64,000 nt of DNA from Alcaligenes faecalis. GTDB lineage: Bacteria; Pseudomonadota; Gammaproteobacteria; Burkholderiales; Burkholderiaceae_B. Location of the stretch: assembly GCF_002443155.1 (NCBI RefSeq), contig NZ_CP023667.1, positions 372,001 through 436,000 on the forward strand, given 5' to 3'. The notes under the pieces were generated by a model. The model was given only the letters and a program-made list of their open reading frames with translations. It searched no databases and was not told where the DNA came from. Below, piece after piece: positions 35,539-43,953 of the stretch. The first letter of the stretch is position 1. Each line of letters opens with the position of its first letter. A program made the translations under genes and the position numbers.

Positions 35539-36603
35539 TCAGTCTTGCACTTCACGGCGCAGCAGTTCACGCTTGCGATCTATGCCCCAGCGGTAGCCGG
35601 CCAGGTCGCCATCGCGCCGCACGACGCGATGGCATGGGATGGCGACGGCTATGTGGTTGTTGGCGCAGGCCTGGGCCACGGCGCGCACTGCTTTGGGAGA
35701 GCCTATGCGTTCAGCAATCTCGGTGTAGCTGACGGTGGTGCCTGGCGGGATCTCGCACAGTGCGCGCCAGACACGTTCCTGGAAAGCCGTGCCTTGCACA
35801 TCCAGCGGCAGCTGCAAGCCAATGGAAGGGGTTTCGATAAAGCCTACGACCTGGGCGATCAATTGTTCGAAATCCCCGTCGCTGCCAATGATCTCGGCTT
35901 TGGGAAACTGGTCCTGCAAATCGCGGACCAGCTGTTCGGGGTCCTCGCCCAGCAAGATGGCGCAGATGCCGCGCTGGCTCTGGGCGACCAGAATCGCTCC
36001 CAGTGAACACTGGCCCACCGCGAAACGGATAATCGCACCGGCACCACCGGCCCGGTAGTCGCGTGCACGCATGCCTAACAACTGTTCAGAGGCTTCGTAA
36101 AAGCGGCTGTTGGAGTTGAAGCCGCTGTCGTAGATCGCACTGGTGATGGACGTGTCCGGGCTGCTTAGTTCTTCGCGCAGTCTGCGAGCCCGATAGGCCG
36201 AGCTGTATGCCTTGGGCGTCAGGCCCGTTTCCGCCTTGAAAAGACGGTGGAAATGAAAGGGGCTTTTGCCTACCTCGGCCGCCAGCTGCTCCAGCGATGG
36301 CTGCGTCTCCGAAGTTTCGATCAGGCGGCAGGCGCGCGCCACGATGGCGGCCCGTTCGGCTGCCGCACTGGACTGGTCGCCATGGACGCGGCGGCTGTAG
36401 CGATAACCCGCTGCTTCAGCATCCTGGGCTGAATCGAAAAACTTGACGTTCTCGCGCTTGGGAAGACGCGTTGCCGAACTGGGCTGGCAGTACACGCCTG
36501 TGGTGCGTACCGCATAGACGAACTGACCGTCGGCAGCGGGGTTTCGTGCTTGCACGGCTGCCCAGCGCTGATCTTCGGTTTCGTAAGCACGCTTTGTAGT
36601 CAT
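35539..36603 (-). CDS. ada: Ada-like methyltransferase/regulator with degenerate N-terminal zinc site
   Basis: This 354-residue protein has the full Ada layout: an N-terminal phosphotriester domain, a central AraC helix-turn-helix (SPFHFHRLFKAETGLTPKAY) and a C-terminal O6-alkylguanine transferase with acceptor Cys324 in PCHRVV. In E. coli Ada, Cys38, 42, 69 and 72 hold zinc and Cys38 takes methyl groups. Here Cys39 matches Cys38, but the other three positions are Ser43, Ser70 and Val73. DNA confirms these codons. O6-repair should work; methylation-triggered activation through a zinc cysteine probably does not. Confidence 0.92.
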   Translation of the reverse strand: MTTKRAYETEDQRWAAVQARNPAADGQFVYAVRTTGVYCQPSSATRLPKRENVKFFDSAQDAEAAGYRYSRRVHGDQSSAAAERAAIVARACRLIETSETQPSLEQLAAEVGKSPFHFHRLFKAETGLTPKAYSSAYRARRLREELSSPDTSITSAIYDSGFNSNSRFYEASEQLLGMRARDYRAGGAGAIIRFAVGQCSLGAILVAQSQRGICAILLGEDPEQLVRDLQDQFPKAEIIGSDGDFEQLIAQVVGFIETPSIGLQLPLDVQGTAFQERVWRALCEIPPGTTVSYTEIAERIGSPKAVRAVAQACANNHIAVAIPCHRVVRRDGDLAGYRWGIDRKRELLRREVQD

Positions 36604-36764
36604 GTGGCATATGTCCTGACATCATTCATTACGAAGCCAGAATACGCTGGTCTTTCATCGCAAGCACTCCGATTCTTGCGGCCAATATTGGCAGGTCTGA
36701 CCGGTATTGTCTCAGAGGTGGGCAGCGATTGCCGGTATGCTTGTGCCCGCCAAGTCCGCCATAG

Positions 36765-36791
36765 AAAAAGGCCGGTATCAACCGGCCTTTT
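36765..36791 (-). terminator. Terminator of copZ
   Basis: AAAAGGCCGGT (36766-36776) and ACCGGCCTTTT (36781-36791) form an 11-bp stem with an ATCA loop. On the minus strand it leads into CTTTTTCT. It is 40 bp after the copZ stop. Confidence 0.8.
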
Positions 36792-36830
36792 ACGCTCTGC
36801 TGGATTAACGCCATGAAAGGCGTTGCAGGC

Positions 36831-37025
36831 TTACAGGGCGCTGGGGGTGTAACCCGCTTCTTCAATCACTTTCAGGGCTTGCGCGCCATCCAGACCTTGA
36901 ACGGTAACCTGGTGTTTTTCCAGATCCGTGCTGACAGTGGCTTGAGGGGCGACAGCCTGAATGGCTTCGGTGATGCTGCGCACGCAGTGGCCGCAGGTCA
37001 TGTCGGGTACGGAGAAGGTGGACAT
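36831..37025 (-). CDS. copZ: Copper chaperone (heavy-metal-associated domain protein)
   Basis: This 64-residue single-domain protein has the metal-binding motif MTCGHC (Cys11 and Cys14) and the beta-alpha-beta-beta-alpha-beta pattern of Atx1/CopZ. It should bind Cu(I) and pass it to an exporter or regulator. The ATG at 37025 follows AAGGAGTCAGCT, a strong ribosome site; the frame upstream crosses the promoter. No copper ATPase or cueR gene lies next to it, so it is an orphan chaperone with its own CueR-type promoter. Confidence 0.92.
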   Translation of the reverse strand: MSTFSVPDMTCGHCVRSITEAIQAVAPQATVSTDLEKHQVTVQGLDGAQALKVIEEAGYTPSAL

Positions 37026-37060
37026 AGCTGACTCCTTTGATAAAAACAATGGAGTCAGCT
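37026..37060 (-). promoter_or_regulatory. Hairpin over the copZ ribosome-binding site
   Basis: On the minus strand AGCTGACTCC (37060-37051) is a perfect 10-bp complement of GGAGTCAGCT (37035-37026), which holds the Shine-Dalgarno sequence and abuts the ATG. The loop is 15 nt. If transcription starts about 6-7 nt after the -10, the first few bases are lost and about 6 bp (GACTCC/GGAGTC) remain, still covering the GGAG. Confidence 0.55.
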
Positions 37061-37087
37061 TAAGGCTTGCCACGGGGGCAAGGTCAA
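37057..37087 (-). promoter_or_regulatory. CueR/MerR-type promoter of copZ
   Basis: On the minus strand TTGACC (37087-37082) and TAAGCT (37062-37057) are separated by 19 bp, the long spacer typical of MerR-family promoters. The spacer holds the dyad CTTGCC...GGCAAG. This is the layout of CueR operators upstream of copper genes. The regulator gene is not in the window. Confidence 0.75.
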
Positions 37088-37099
37088 GCGCTGTTTTCT

Positions 37100-37537
37100 T
37101 TAAAACAGGGCTGGCGACATCAAACGGATCTGATCAAACTCGGGATTGCCCAGCCATTGAATCTGGCTGCTGGCCAAACCCGGGCCTGATTCCTTGTTTT
37201 CGACAAAGGCACCGTAGGAGATGGTCTGCTTTTGTGTGTCCAGCAGGACAACGTAGCTGGAACTGGTGCAGTCATGGGGCTTGCAGCCCTGGAACAACTG
37301 ATAGTCGCGGCCATCCAGAGAAACTGTTTCGCCTGGCGAGGCTGTACCAAAGTCTTTAACCCAGCTGGCGTGTTTGGCAACGTCCTGCATCAGGCTTTGA
37401 TACTGCTGGGCCACTTGCTTGTTGGACTTGGCCAGGTCAGCCAGATAAACGGATTCCGAGGATTGTGCATGGCCCAGGAAGGGAACGAGCAACGCGCTGC
37501 CAAGGACCAGACGGCACAAAGAATGGGAAATACGCAT
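37100..37537 (-). CDS. ivy: Ivy-family lysozyme inhibitor
   Basis: This 145-residue protein has a signal peptide (cleavage after about residue 24, GHA-QSS) and the Ivy hallmark loop CKPHDC (Cys85-Cys90, with His88), which inserts into the active site of C-type lysozymes. It should be periplasmic and protect peptidoglycan from host or environmental lysozyme. It is transcribed toward copZ, but the copZ promoter lies between them. Confidence 0.9.
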   Translation of the reverse strand: MRISHSLCRLVLGSALLVPFLGHAQSSESVYLADLAKSNKQVAQQYQSLMQDVAKHASWVKDFGTASPGETVSLDGRDYQLFQGCKPHDCTSSSYVVLLDTQKQTISYGAFVENKESGPGLASSQIQWLGNPEFDQIRLMSPALF

Positions 37538-37863
37538 GGGATCTCCAATAATGAGGCGAGCCCCCAGTTTAGCAGCGCGTCCGGCGGGGCATTGTTAACA
37601 AAATCAAGGAAAACCTGCATAAACGACTCTCCTTACAGTCGTTATAGTGCTTATCCGTCCATGGGATTGGCAGGGGGGCTTTGTTTCCGGTCGAATTACC
37701 AGGGCATTTGAGGGGTGTAGGTAAAAACCACAGCTTGCCAGCAAAATTGTTTCATAACTAAACTATTTATAAATGAATGGTTGGCATAGTTGAATTTGTA
37801 GTTCGATCTGCTGTGCATCTTAATTAAAGACAGCCTATAAGCGCGGTGGCGCAAGGAGATAAC
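37538..37863. other. 326-bp gene-free region upstream of the liv operon
   Basis: No gene is seen. It holds divergent promoters for ivy and the transporter operon. AACGACT (37622-37628) and AGTCGTT (37637-37643) form a 7-bp inverted repeat overlapping a TATAGT-like -10 (37644 area). The stretch at 37740-37830 is markedly AT-rich, as expected for a strong promoter. Confidence 0.6.
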
Positions 37864-39033
37864 ATGAAACGTATTGCATTGACTGTGGCTTTGGCTGCGG
37901 CTTTTGGCGGTTCTCTGGCTCACGCCGAGACCATCAAAGTGGGGATGGCAATGGACACATCCGGTCCGTTCGCTGCCGTTGGTGGTGAGGTTCGTGATGG
38001 CTTCAATCTGGCCATCAAACAACTGGACGGCAAGCTGGGTGGTTTCCCGGCCGAGTTCATTCAACAGGATATGGCCGGTAATCCCGACCAGGCCCGCCAA
38101 TTGGTCAATCGCTTCGTGCAGCGCGACAAGATCGACTTCTTTACTGGCCCAGTGGGTTCCAACGTAGCTCTGGCAGTGGCTCCCGCTCTGTTCTCGGCCA
38201 AAGTGCCTTACCTGACCAGCAATCCGGGTCCCAGCCAATTGGCCGGTGCCGGTTGTAATCCGTACTTCTTTGGCGTGTCCTACCAGAACGACGCCTTTGA
38301 CGAGGCCGCCGGTAAAGTGGCTGCGGATCGCAACTACGAAAAAATGTTCATCATTGCCCCTGATTATCCAGCCGGCAAGGATCACCTGAACGGCTTCAAG
38401 CGTGGTTACGGCAAACCCGTCAACGACGAGCTCTACACCAAGCTGGGCCAGATCGACTACTCGGCTGAACTGGCACAGATCCGTGCGGCCAAGCCGCAGG
38501 CCGTGTTCTTCTTCCTGCCCGGCGCCATGGGCATCAACTTCATCAAGCAGTTCGTGGCTGCTGGCCTGAACAAGGATGTGGTCTTGCTGGGCCCGGCCTT
38601 CTCGGGTGACGAGGACATCATCCCCGCCGTGGGCGAGCCTATCCTGGGCATGTTGAACACCGCCCAGTGGTCGCCTGACCTGGATGTTCCCGCCAACAAG
38701 ACCTTTGTGGAAGAGTTCCGCAAAGCCTACGACGGCCGCTATCCATCGGTTTACGCTGCTCAGGCTTATGACGTGATTCTGGCTATCGACGCTGCCGTCA
38801 AACAGGTTGATGGCAAAGTGTCCGACCGCGAAGCGGTGCTCAAGGCATTGAAAGCCGCCGACTACAACTCGGTTCGTGGCCCATTTACCTACGGCAACAA
38901 CAACTTCCCCGTGCAGGCTTACTACCTGCGTGAAGTGGTCAAGGATCAGGACGGACGTCTTGTGAACCGCATGGTCAGCAAGGTGTTTGACTCCTACCAG
39001 GACGTCTACGCCAAAGAATGCAAACTTAATTAA
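37864..39033 (+). CDS. Branched-chain amino acid ABC transporter substrate-binding protein (LivJ/LivK-like)
   Basis: This 389-residue periplasmic type I binding protein has a signal peptide MKRIALTVALAAAFGGSLAHA followed by ETIKVGMAMDTSGPFAAVG, the usual Leu/Ile/Val-binding-protein opening. The ATG at 37864 is preceded by AAGGAG; an earlier ATG-like start adds 6 residues before the signal and is rejected. In betaproteobacteria this family carries many ligands, including aromatic acids and urea, so the substrate is uncertain. It leads a five-gene importer operon. Confidence 0.9.
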   Translation: MKRIALTVALAAAFGGSLAHAETIKVGMAMDTSGPFAAVGGEVRDGFNLAIKQLDGKLGGFPAEFIQQDMAGNPDQARQLVNRFVQRDKIDFFTGPVGSNVALAVAPALFSAKVPYLTSNPGPSQLAGAGCNPYFFGVSYQNDAFDEAAGKVAADRNYEKMFIIAPDYPAGKDHLNGFKRGYGKPVNDELYTKLGQIDYSAELAQIRAAKPQAVFFFLPGAMGINFIKQFVAAGLNKDVVLLGPAFSGDEDIIPAVGEPILGMLNTAQWSPDLDVPANKTFVEEFRKAYDGRYPSVYAAQAYDVILAIDAAVKQVDGKVSDREAVLKALKAADYNSVRGPFTYGNNNFPVQAYYLREVVKDQDGRLVNRMVSKVFDSYQDVYAKECKLN

Positions 39034-39053
39034 GATTCACAGGTGGTAAAAGC

Positions 39054-39974
39054 ATGTCGCTCATTCTGATTAGCGAGCAATTGCTGAATGGTTTGCAGTT
39101 TGGTTTGATGTTGTTTCTGATTGCCGCGGGCCTGACTTTGGTCTTCGGCATTATGGATATCATGAACCTGGCCCACGGCTCCCTCTATATGGCGGGAGCC
39201 TATGTGGCCGCGGAAACCATGCAGCGTACAGGGTCTTTTACCGCCGCCATTGTGGTGGCGGTGGCAGTGACAGCCCTGGTCGGTATTGCCCTGGAAATTC
39301 TCATTCTGCGCAAGCTGGTCACTCGTGATCACCTGGCTCAGGTATTGGGAACCTATGCCGTTATTTTGATCGCCAATGACGTGGTCAAAATGATTTGGGG
39401 GCCAACCCCCGTAATGTTGAATATGCCTGCCTTGTTGTCCGGGCCGGTAGAACTCTTGCCGGATTTCCTCTATCCCGCCTTCCGTCTGATGATTATCGCG
39501 GTCGGTCTGGTGATGGCGCTGGCCCTGTATGCCTTCGTGACCAAAACACGGGCTGGGGTGCTGGTGCGAGCAGGTGCCTCCAACCGACAAATGGCGACCC
39601 TGATGGGGGTACGCGTTCCCATCCTGTTCCTGGGTGTGTTCACTCTGGGAGCCGCTTTGGCAGCGCTGGCCGGTGCCTTGTTGGGTCCGATTACCGCGGT
39701 CCAGATCGGTATGGGCGAGGACATTCTGATCCTGGTTCTGGTCTGCATCGTGATTGGCGGGATTGGGTCGATTCGTGGCGCGTTTGTAGGGGCCTTGCTG
39801 GTGGGTATGGTCGATACTGCTGGCCGTGCATTCCTGCCCATGCTGCTGCGTAACGTCTTCCCGGCAGATGTGGCTTCCAGCGTCGGTCCTACGATTGCTG
39901 CCATTTCGATCTATGTCCTGATGGCTGTTGTTCTTGTTTTCCGTCCTTCGGGCCTGTTCCCGGCGCGAGGTTAA
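39054..39974 (+). CDS. livH: Branched-chain amino acid ABC transporter permease LivH-like
   Basis: This 306-residue inner-membrane protein has about eight hydrophobic segments. LivH features are QLLNGLQFGLMLFLIAAGLT at the N-terminus, the GIMDIMNLAHGS motif and VIGGIGSIRGAFVGALLVG near the C-terminus. It forms the channel with the LivM-like permease, which starts 3 bp after it. Confidence 0.92.
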   Translation: MSLILISEQLLNGLQFGLMLFLIAAGLTLVFGIMDIMNLAHGSLYMAGAYVAAETMQRTGSFTAAIVVAVAVTALVGIALEILILRKLVTRDHLAQVLGTYAVILIANDVVKMIWGPTPVMLNMPALLSGPVELLPDFLYPAFRLMIIAVGLVMALALYAFVTKTRAGVLVRAGASNRQMATLMGVRVPILFLGVFTLGAALAALAGALLGPITAVQIGMGEDILILVLVCIVIGGIGSIRGAFVGALLVGMVDTAGRAFLPMLLRNVFPADVASSVGPTIAAISIYVLMAVVLVFRPSGLFPARG

Positions 39975-39977
39975 TGT

Positions 39978-40940
39978 ATGTCTACTTCGCGTATTTTTTC
40001 GGTCCTGGTGCTGGTGGCCTTGCTGGCTTTCCCATTGATTGCACCGATGTATGGACTTGAGTTCTACATTTCCTTTGTGCGTCGTATCTTCATCTACGCC
40101 CTGGCCGCCAGTGCGCTGAATCTGGTGCTGGGCTATGGCGGGATGGTGGCTCTGGGGCATGCCGCGTTTTTTGGAGCAGGGGCCTACACCGTGGGCATCC
40201 TGGCCACCGAAGGCGTGCAAAGCGGCCTGATTGCCTGGCCTGCCGCCATGGTGATCTCCGGCCTGCTGGCTTTCCTGACCGGCGCCGTGTCGCTGCGTAC
40301 CCGTGGTGTGTACTTCATCATGATTACGCTGGCCTTTGCCCAGATGATCTTTTATCTGTTCATTTCCTTGCGCCAGTACGGTGGCGAGGACGGCCTGAAC
40401 ATGTACAGCCCTTCATCCTTGCCCGGTATTGATCTGAGCAATGAGCTGAGCTTTTACTACCTGGTTCTGGCCATTCTGGTGGCGGTCCTGTTCCTGTTCA
40501 ACCGTCTGGTCAATGCCCGCTTCGGGCAGGCCCTGATGGGCACTCGTGAAAACGAAAGCCGCATGACAACTTTGGGCTACCCCGTCTACCGTATTCGTTT
40601 GACGGCCTACACCTTGAGCGGTGCCATCATGGGACTGGCAGGTGCCTTGCTGGCCAACCATAACTTGTTCGTCTCGCCCAGCCTGATGAACTGGACCCAG
40701 TCAGCTGACCTGATCATCATGGTGCTGGTCGGTGGTATTGGCTTGCTGTATGGCGGGGCCCTGGGCGCGTTTGTGATGTTGGTGCTGGAAGAGTTGCTGC
40801 GCAACTGGACCGAGTACTGGCACATGCCTTTGGGTATTTTGTTGCTGCTGGTGGTGTTCTTTGCACCCAAGGGCCTGGCCGGATTGGTACGTATCCGCTC
40901 GGCTGCTGATCCAGCTACTACCGCCAAGGAGCAAGCATGA
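39978..40940 (+). CDS. livM: Branched-chain amino acid ABC transporter permease LivM-like
   Basis: This 320-residue membrane protein has the LivM motifs ALNLVLGYGGMVALGHAAFFGAGAY (read in parts), RTRGVYFIMITLAFAQM and MVLVGGIGLLYGGALGAFV. It has a normal length for the short LivM form. It overlaps the ATPase gene livG by 4 bp, so stoichiometric expression is likely. Confidence 0.92.
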   Translation: MSTSRIFSVLVLVALLAFPLIAPMYGLEFYISFVRRIFIYALAASALNLVLGYGGMVALGHAAFFGAGAYTVGILATEGVQSGLIAWPAAMVISGLLAFLTGAVSLRTRGVYFIMITLAFAQMIFYLFISLRQYGGEDGLNMYSPSSLPGIDLSNELSFYYLVLAILVAVLFLFNRLVNARFGQALMGTRENESRMTTLGYPVYRIRLTAYTLSGAIMGLAGALLANHNLFVSPSLMNWTQSADLIIMVLVGGIGLLYGGALGAFVMLVLEELLRNWTEYWHMPLGILLLLVVFFAPKGLAGLVRIRSAADPATTAKEQA

Positions 40941-41758
40941 CGAACACGATAGCAGCCGCCTCCAAGGCGGGCAGCGGTACGGCCGCTTTGCAAGCACGTG
41001 GTCTGATGAAGCGCTTTGGTGCCTTGCAGGCGACCAATGATGTTTCTCTGGATCTGGTGCCTGGTGAAATCCATGGCCTGATCGGCCCAAACGGGGCGGG
41101 CAAATCCACCTTGATTCACCTCTTGTCGGGCACCTTGAGCCCGGACTCGGGTCAGCTCTTGCTGGGTGGGCGTGATGTGACTTCCTTGTCGGGTCACGAA
41201 CGCGTTGCCGCTGGCCTGGCGCGCTCCTTCCAGATCACCAATATCTTCAAGAACTACACCGTGCTGGATAACCTGGTACTGGCTCTGCAGGCATGCAGCG
41301 GCAGCAGTTTCCGCTTCTGGCGTGCTCGCCAGGCGGAAACCGAGCTGTACGAGCAAGCCCGTGCCCTGGCCGCCGAATGTGCCATTGATGCCTCCTTGCT
41401 GCACACCCAGGCCGGTGTCTTGCCGCACGGCGAGCAGCGCAAGGTGGAGTTCGCCCTGGCTTTGGCCAGCCGCCCGCAAGTTCTCTTGCTGGATGAGCCT
41501 ATGGCCGGGATGGGGCCGGATGAAACGCTGCGTCTGACTGAATTGATTGAGACCATGCGTGGCAAAGCCACCATGTTGTTGGTCGAGCACGATATGGAAG
41601 CGCTTTTCCGTCTGGCTGACCGGATTTCTGTATTGGTGGCAGGTCACATCATTGCGACCGGTACGGCTGCCGAAATCCGCGATAACGAGGCTGTGCGTCA
41701 AGCCTATCTGGGTGACGATGACACGCCAGTTCCAACCAAGGTAGAAAGCCATGCTTGA
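40937..41758 (+). CDS. livG: Branched-chain amino acid ABC transporter ATP-binding protein LivG-like
   Basis: This 273-residue ATPase has Walker A GPNGAGKS, the LivG-type RSFQITNIF region, a Walker B LLLDEPMAGMG and the switch histidine in LVEHDME. The signature loop reads LPHGEQRKVEFALAL in place of LSGGQ, a variation usual for this family. An N-terminal extension of about 20 residues precedes the core. It overlaps livF by 8 bp. Confidence 0.92.
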   Translation: MTNTIAAASKAGSGTAALQARGLMKRFGALQATNDVSLDLVPGEIHGLIGPNGAGKSTLIHLLSGTLSPDSGQLLLGGRDVTSLSGHERVAAGLARSFQITNIFKNYTVLDNLVLALQACSGSSFRFWRARQAETELYEQARALAAECAIDASLLHTQAGVLPHGEQRKVEFALALASRPQVLLLDEPMAGMGPDETLRLTELIETMRGKATMLLVEHDMEALFRLADRISVLVAGHIIATGTAAEIRDNEAVRQAYLGDDDTPVPTKVESHA

Positions 41759-42455
41759 AACGACTCAATTACAAAGCGGCTATGGCGCCAGCCAGGTGCT
41801 GTTCGGGGTAGACCTGTCCATTCGTAGCGGACAGGTCGTGACTGTGCTGGGCCGTAATGGCATGGGCAAGACGACCTTGCTGAAAACCATTCTGGGCCAG
41901 TTGCCGGTGCGTGGCGGCGATGTGAAGTTCGACGGCCAGTCCATTGCGGGCTGGAATCCGGACCGCATCGCCCGGGCCGGGATCGCCATTGTGCCCGAAG
42001 GGCGGCAGTGCTTTCCCAACCTGACCGTGGCCGAGCACTTGACGGCCTTTGCCTGCAATCGCAACCCCAAAGCCAACAAGACCTGGACGCCCGAGCGTGT
42101 CTATGACTTTTTCCCGCGCTTGCGCGAGCGTGCGTCCAATATGGGCAACCAGCTCTCGGGCGGTGAACAGCAAATGCTGGCCATTGGTCGTGCACTGGTT
42201 ACCAACCCCAAGCTGCTGATTCTGGATGAGGCCTCCGAGGGTCTGGCCCCCAAGGTGCGTGAAGAAATCTGGAATTGTCTGGCCGTCTTGCGTGAGGAAG
42301 GGCAGACCATCTTGCTGATCGACAAATATGTCGAGCGCCTGATGGCCTTGTCGGATCACCACATTATTCTGGAACGTGGCAAATTGGTCTGGCAGGGGAA
42401 CTCCGACGCATTGGGAGCTGATCGCACCTTGTGGACACGTTATTTGGGCGTGTAA
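41751..42455 (+). CDS. livF: Branched-chain amino acid ABC transporter ATP-binding protein LivF-like
   Basis: This 234-residue ATPase has Walker A GRNGMGKT, signature LSGGEQQMLAIGRAL, Walker B LLILDEASEGLAP and LIDKYVERLM around the switch region. The canonical switch His of ABC ATPases is replaced by Lys in LLIDKYVE, which I note as a possible variation. It is the last operon gene, followed by a strong terminator. Confidence 0.92.
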   Translation: MLETTQLQSGYGASQVLFGVDLSIRSGQVVTVLGRNGMGKTTLLKTILGQLPVRGGDVKFDGQSIAGWNPDRIARAGIAIVPEGRQCFPNLTVAEHLTAFACNRNPKANKTWTPERVYDFFPRLRERASNMGNQLSGGEQQMLAIGRALVTNPKLLILDEASEGLAPKVREEIWNCLAVLREEGQTILLIDKYVERLMALSDHHIILERGKLVWQGNSDALGADRTLWTRYLGV

Positions 42456-42482
42456 AAAGCACAATTTGCAATAATCCTGAGG

Positions 42483-42514
42483 TGCCGCCTGCTTGATCGC
42501 AGGCGGCATTTTTT
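42483..42514 (+). terminator. Rho-independent terminator of the liv operon
   Basis: TGCCGCCTGC (42483-42492) and GCAGGCGGCA (42499-42508) form a 10-bp stem with a TTGATC loop followed by six T. Confidence 0.9.
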
Positions 42515-42560
42515 ATGCCTTTCGTCAAGGCGCTCCAGGGGAATGTTGCGGAGTAGTTGC

Positions 42561-42620
42561 ACTTTCTTTTGAAAGTTCCCTAAGGGTCTCAGGAAAGATT
42601 CTTTCCTTGCGATGTATCAA
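42561..42620 (+). promoter_or_regulatory. Candidate control region of the cytochrome c peroxidase gene
   Basis: Two inverted repeats, ACTTTC/GAAAGT (42561-42576) and AGGAAAG/CTTTCCT (42591-42607), are followed by TTGCG-ATGT-ATCAA (42607-42620). The last matches the FNR/ANR consensus TTGAT-N4-ATCAA except for two bases in one half. FNR control is common for this enzyme class under low oxygen. The site is 108 bp before the ATG. Assignment is tentative. Confidence 0.35.
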
Positions 42621-42727
42621 TGTGTAATGAAATGGCATTCCTTACGATGTCCATAAGGCCAGCAGGGTTATGGGTCCTACCCGGACCTCACTGGCAGGAA
42701 GCTCTGTCATCCCATAAGGAAGTTGTT

Positions 42728-43729
42728 ATGAAATTACGCCTGTTCACTCTCTCTGCTCTGGCCGCCGGCTTACTGCTCGGCAGCGCCGCGCAAGCCCAGG
42801 AAAATGAGCCTGTACAGCCGATTCCCGCCGCTGTTGTTACTGACCCGGCACGTGTTGAACTGGGTAAAAAGCTGTGGTTTGAACCCCGCTTGTCCCGTTC
42901 GGGCTTTATCTCCTGTAATTCCTGTCACAACCTGAGCATGGGCGGTACCGACAATATCCGTACCTCCATCGGTGACCGCTGGCAGGAAGGCCCCATCAAC
43001 TCGCCTACGGTCTTGAACTCCAGCCTGAACCTGGCCCAGTTCTGGGATGGCCGCGCCAGCGATTTGAAAGAGCAGGCCGGTGGCCCGATTGCCAACCCCA
43101 AGGAAATGGCGTTCACGCACGAACTGGCCATGGAGTTCCTGAGCTCCATCCCCGAGTACAAGGCCGAGTTCAAGCAAGTCTTTGGCAAGGCTGACTTCGG
43201 TATTGATGAAGTCACCTCCGCGATTGCTGCCTTTGAAGAAACCCTGGTCACACCCGATTCGCGCTTTGACCTGTGGTTGAAGGGCGACAAGAAAGCCATT
43301 ACCGATCAGGAACTGGCCGGCTACCAGCTGTTCAAGGGTAGTGGTTGCGTGGCTTGCCACAATGGCCCTAACCTGGGTGGTACGTCCTTCCAGAAAATGG
43401 GCCTGATCGAGCCTTACCAGACCAATAACCCTGCCGAAGGCCGTGCGGCTGTGACGGGCAAGGATGCCGACCGTTTCAACTTCAAGGTACCTACCTTGCG
43501 TAACGTCGAGCTGACCTACCCCTACTTCCACGACGGTGCGGTCAATACTTTGACCGAAGCCGTGGATACAATGGGTCGTCTGCAGTTGGGTCGCAGTTTC
43601 ACCGCAGAAGAAAATGCCCAGATCGTCGCGTTCCTGAAAACGCTGACGGGCAAACAGCCTGAAATCATGCTGCCAATCCTGCCTCCGTCGCGTGACAACA
43701 CGCCTCGTCCGGTGCCATTTGGTTCTTGA
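42728..43729 (+). CDS. Di-heme cytochrome c peroxidase (CcpA/MauG family)
   Basis: This 333-residue periplasmic protein has a signal peptide (MKLRLFTLSALAAGLLLGSA, cleaved near AQA) and two heme c sites, Cys63-Cys66-His67 (CNSCH) and Cys207-Cys210-His211 (CVACH). It reduces hydrogen peroxide to water with electrons from small cytochromes. Its maturation depends on the ccm operon about 9 kb upstream. ATG 42728 was chosen for the signal peptide and AAGGAAG before it. It is monocistronic, with a terminator behind it. Confidence 0.93.
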   Translation: MKLRLFTLSALAAGLLLGSAAQAQENEPVQPIPAAVVTDPARVELGKKLWFEPRLSRSGFISCNSCHNLSMGGTDNIRTSIGDRWQEGPINSPTVLNSSLNLAQFWDGRASDLKEQAGGPIANPKEMAFTHELAMEFLSSIPEYKAEFKQVFGKADFGIDEVTSAIAAFEETLVTPDSRFDLWLKGDKKAITDQELAGYQLFKGSGCVACHNGPNLGGTSFQKMGLIEPYQTNNPAEGRAAVTGKDADRFNFKVPTLRNVELTYPYFHDGAVNTLTEAVDTMGRLQLGRSFTAEENAQIVAFLKTLTGKQPEIMLPILPPSRDNTPRPVPFGS

Positions 43730-43784
43730 TAACAGTCTGTGCAGGCAGCAAGCGCTTTTAAGAGCTTGAACTGCCTTTGTATGA

Positions 43785-43822
43785 CCCAGGTCTTGGATGT
43801 TGTTTTCTGAGCCTGGGTTTTT
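43785..43822 (+). terminator. Terminator of the cytochrome c peroxidase gene
   Basis: CCCAGG (43785-43790) pairs with CCTGGG (43812-43817), followed by TTTTTG. An upstream AGGCAG/CTGCCT pair (43743-43776) may form an additional stem. Confidence 0.55.
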
Positions 43823-43953
43823 GTATTTGGCATTGGATTCATCGTCCTGTAATGCCAGTCAGGCTTGAATCCCCTGCTGCTATTGTTGATGCTCGATCAG
43901 GCGAGCTAAAAAAATAGTACCATTTAGATACTATTTCAATGACTGGAACCATC

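Noticed and set aside
39030..40220. A 396-codon His/Gln-rich minus-strand open frame opposite livH/livM
   Set aside because: The His/Gln richness mirrors the hydrophobic codons of the permeases on the other strand; there is no ribosome site or family.
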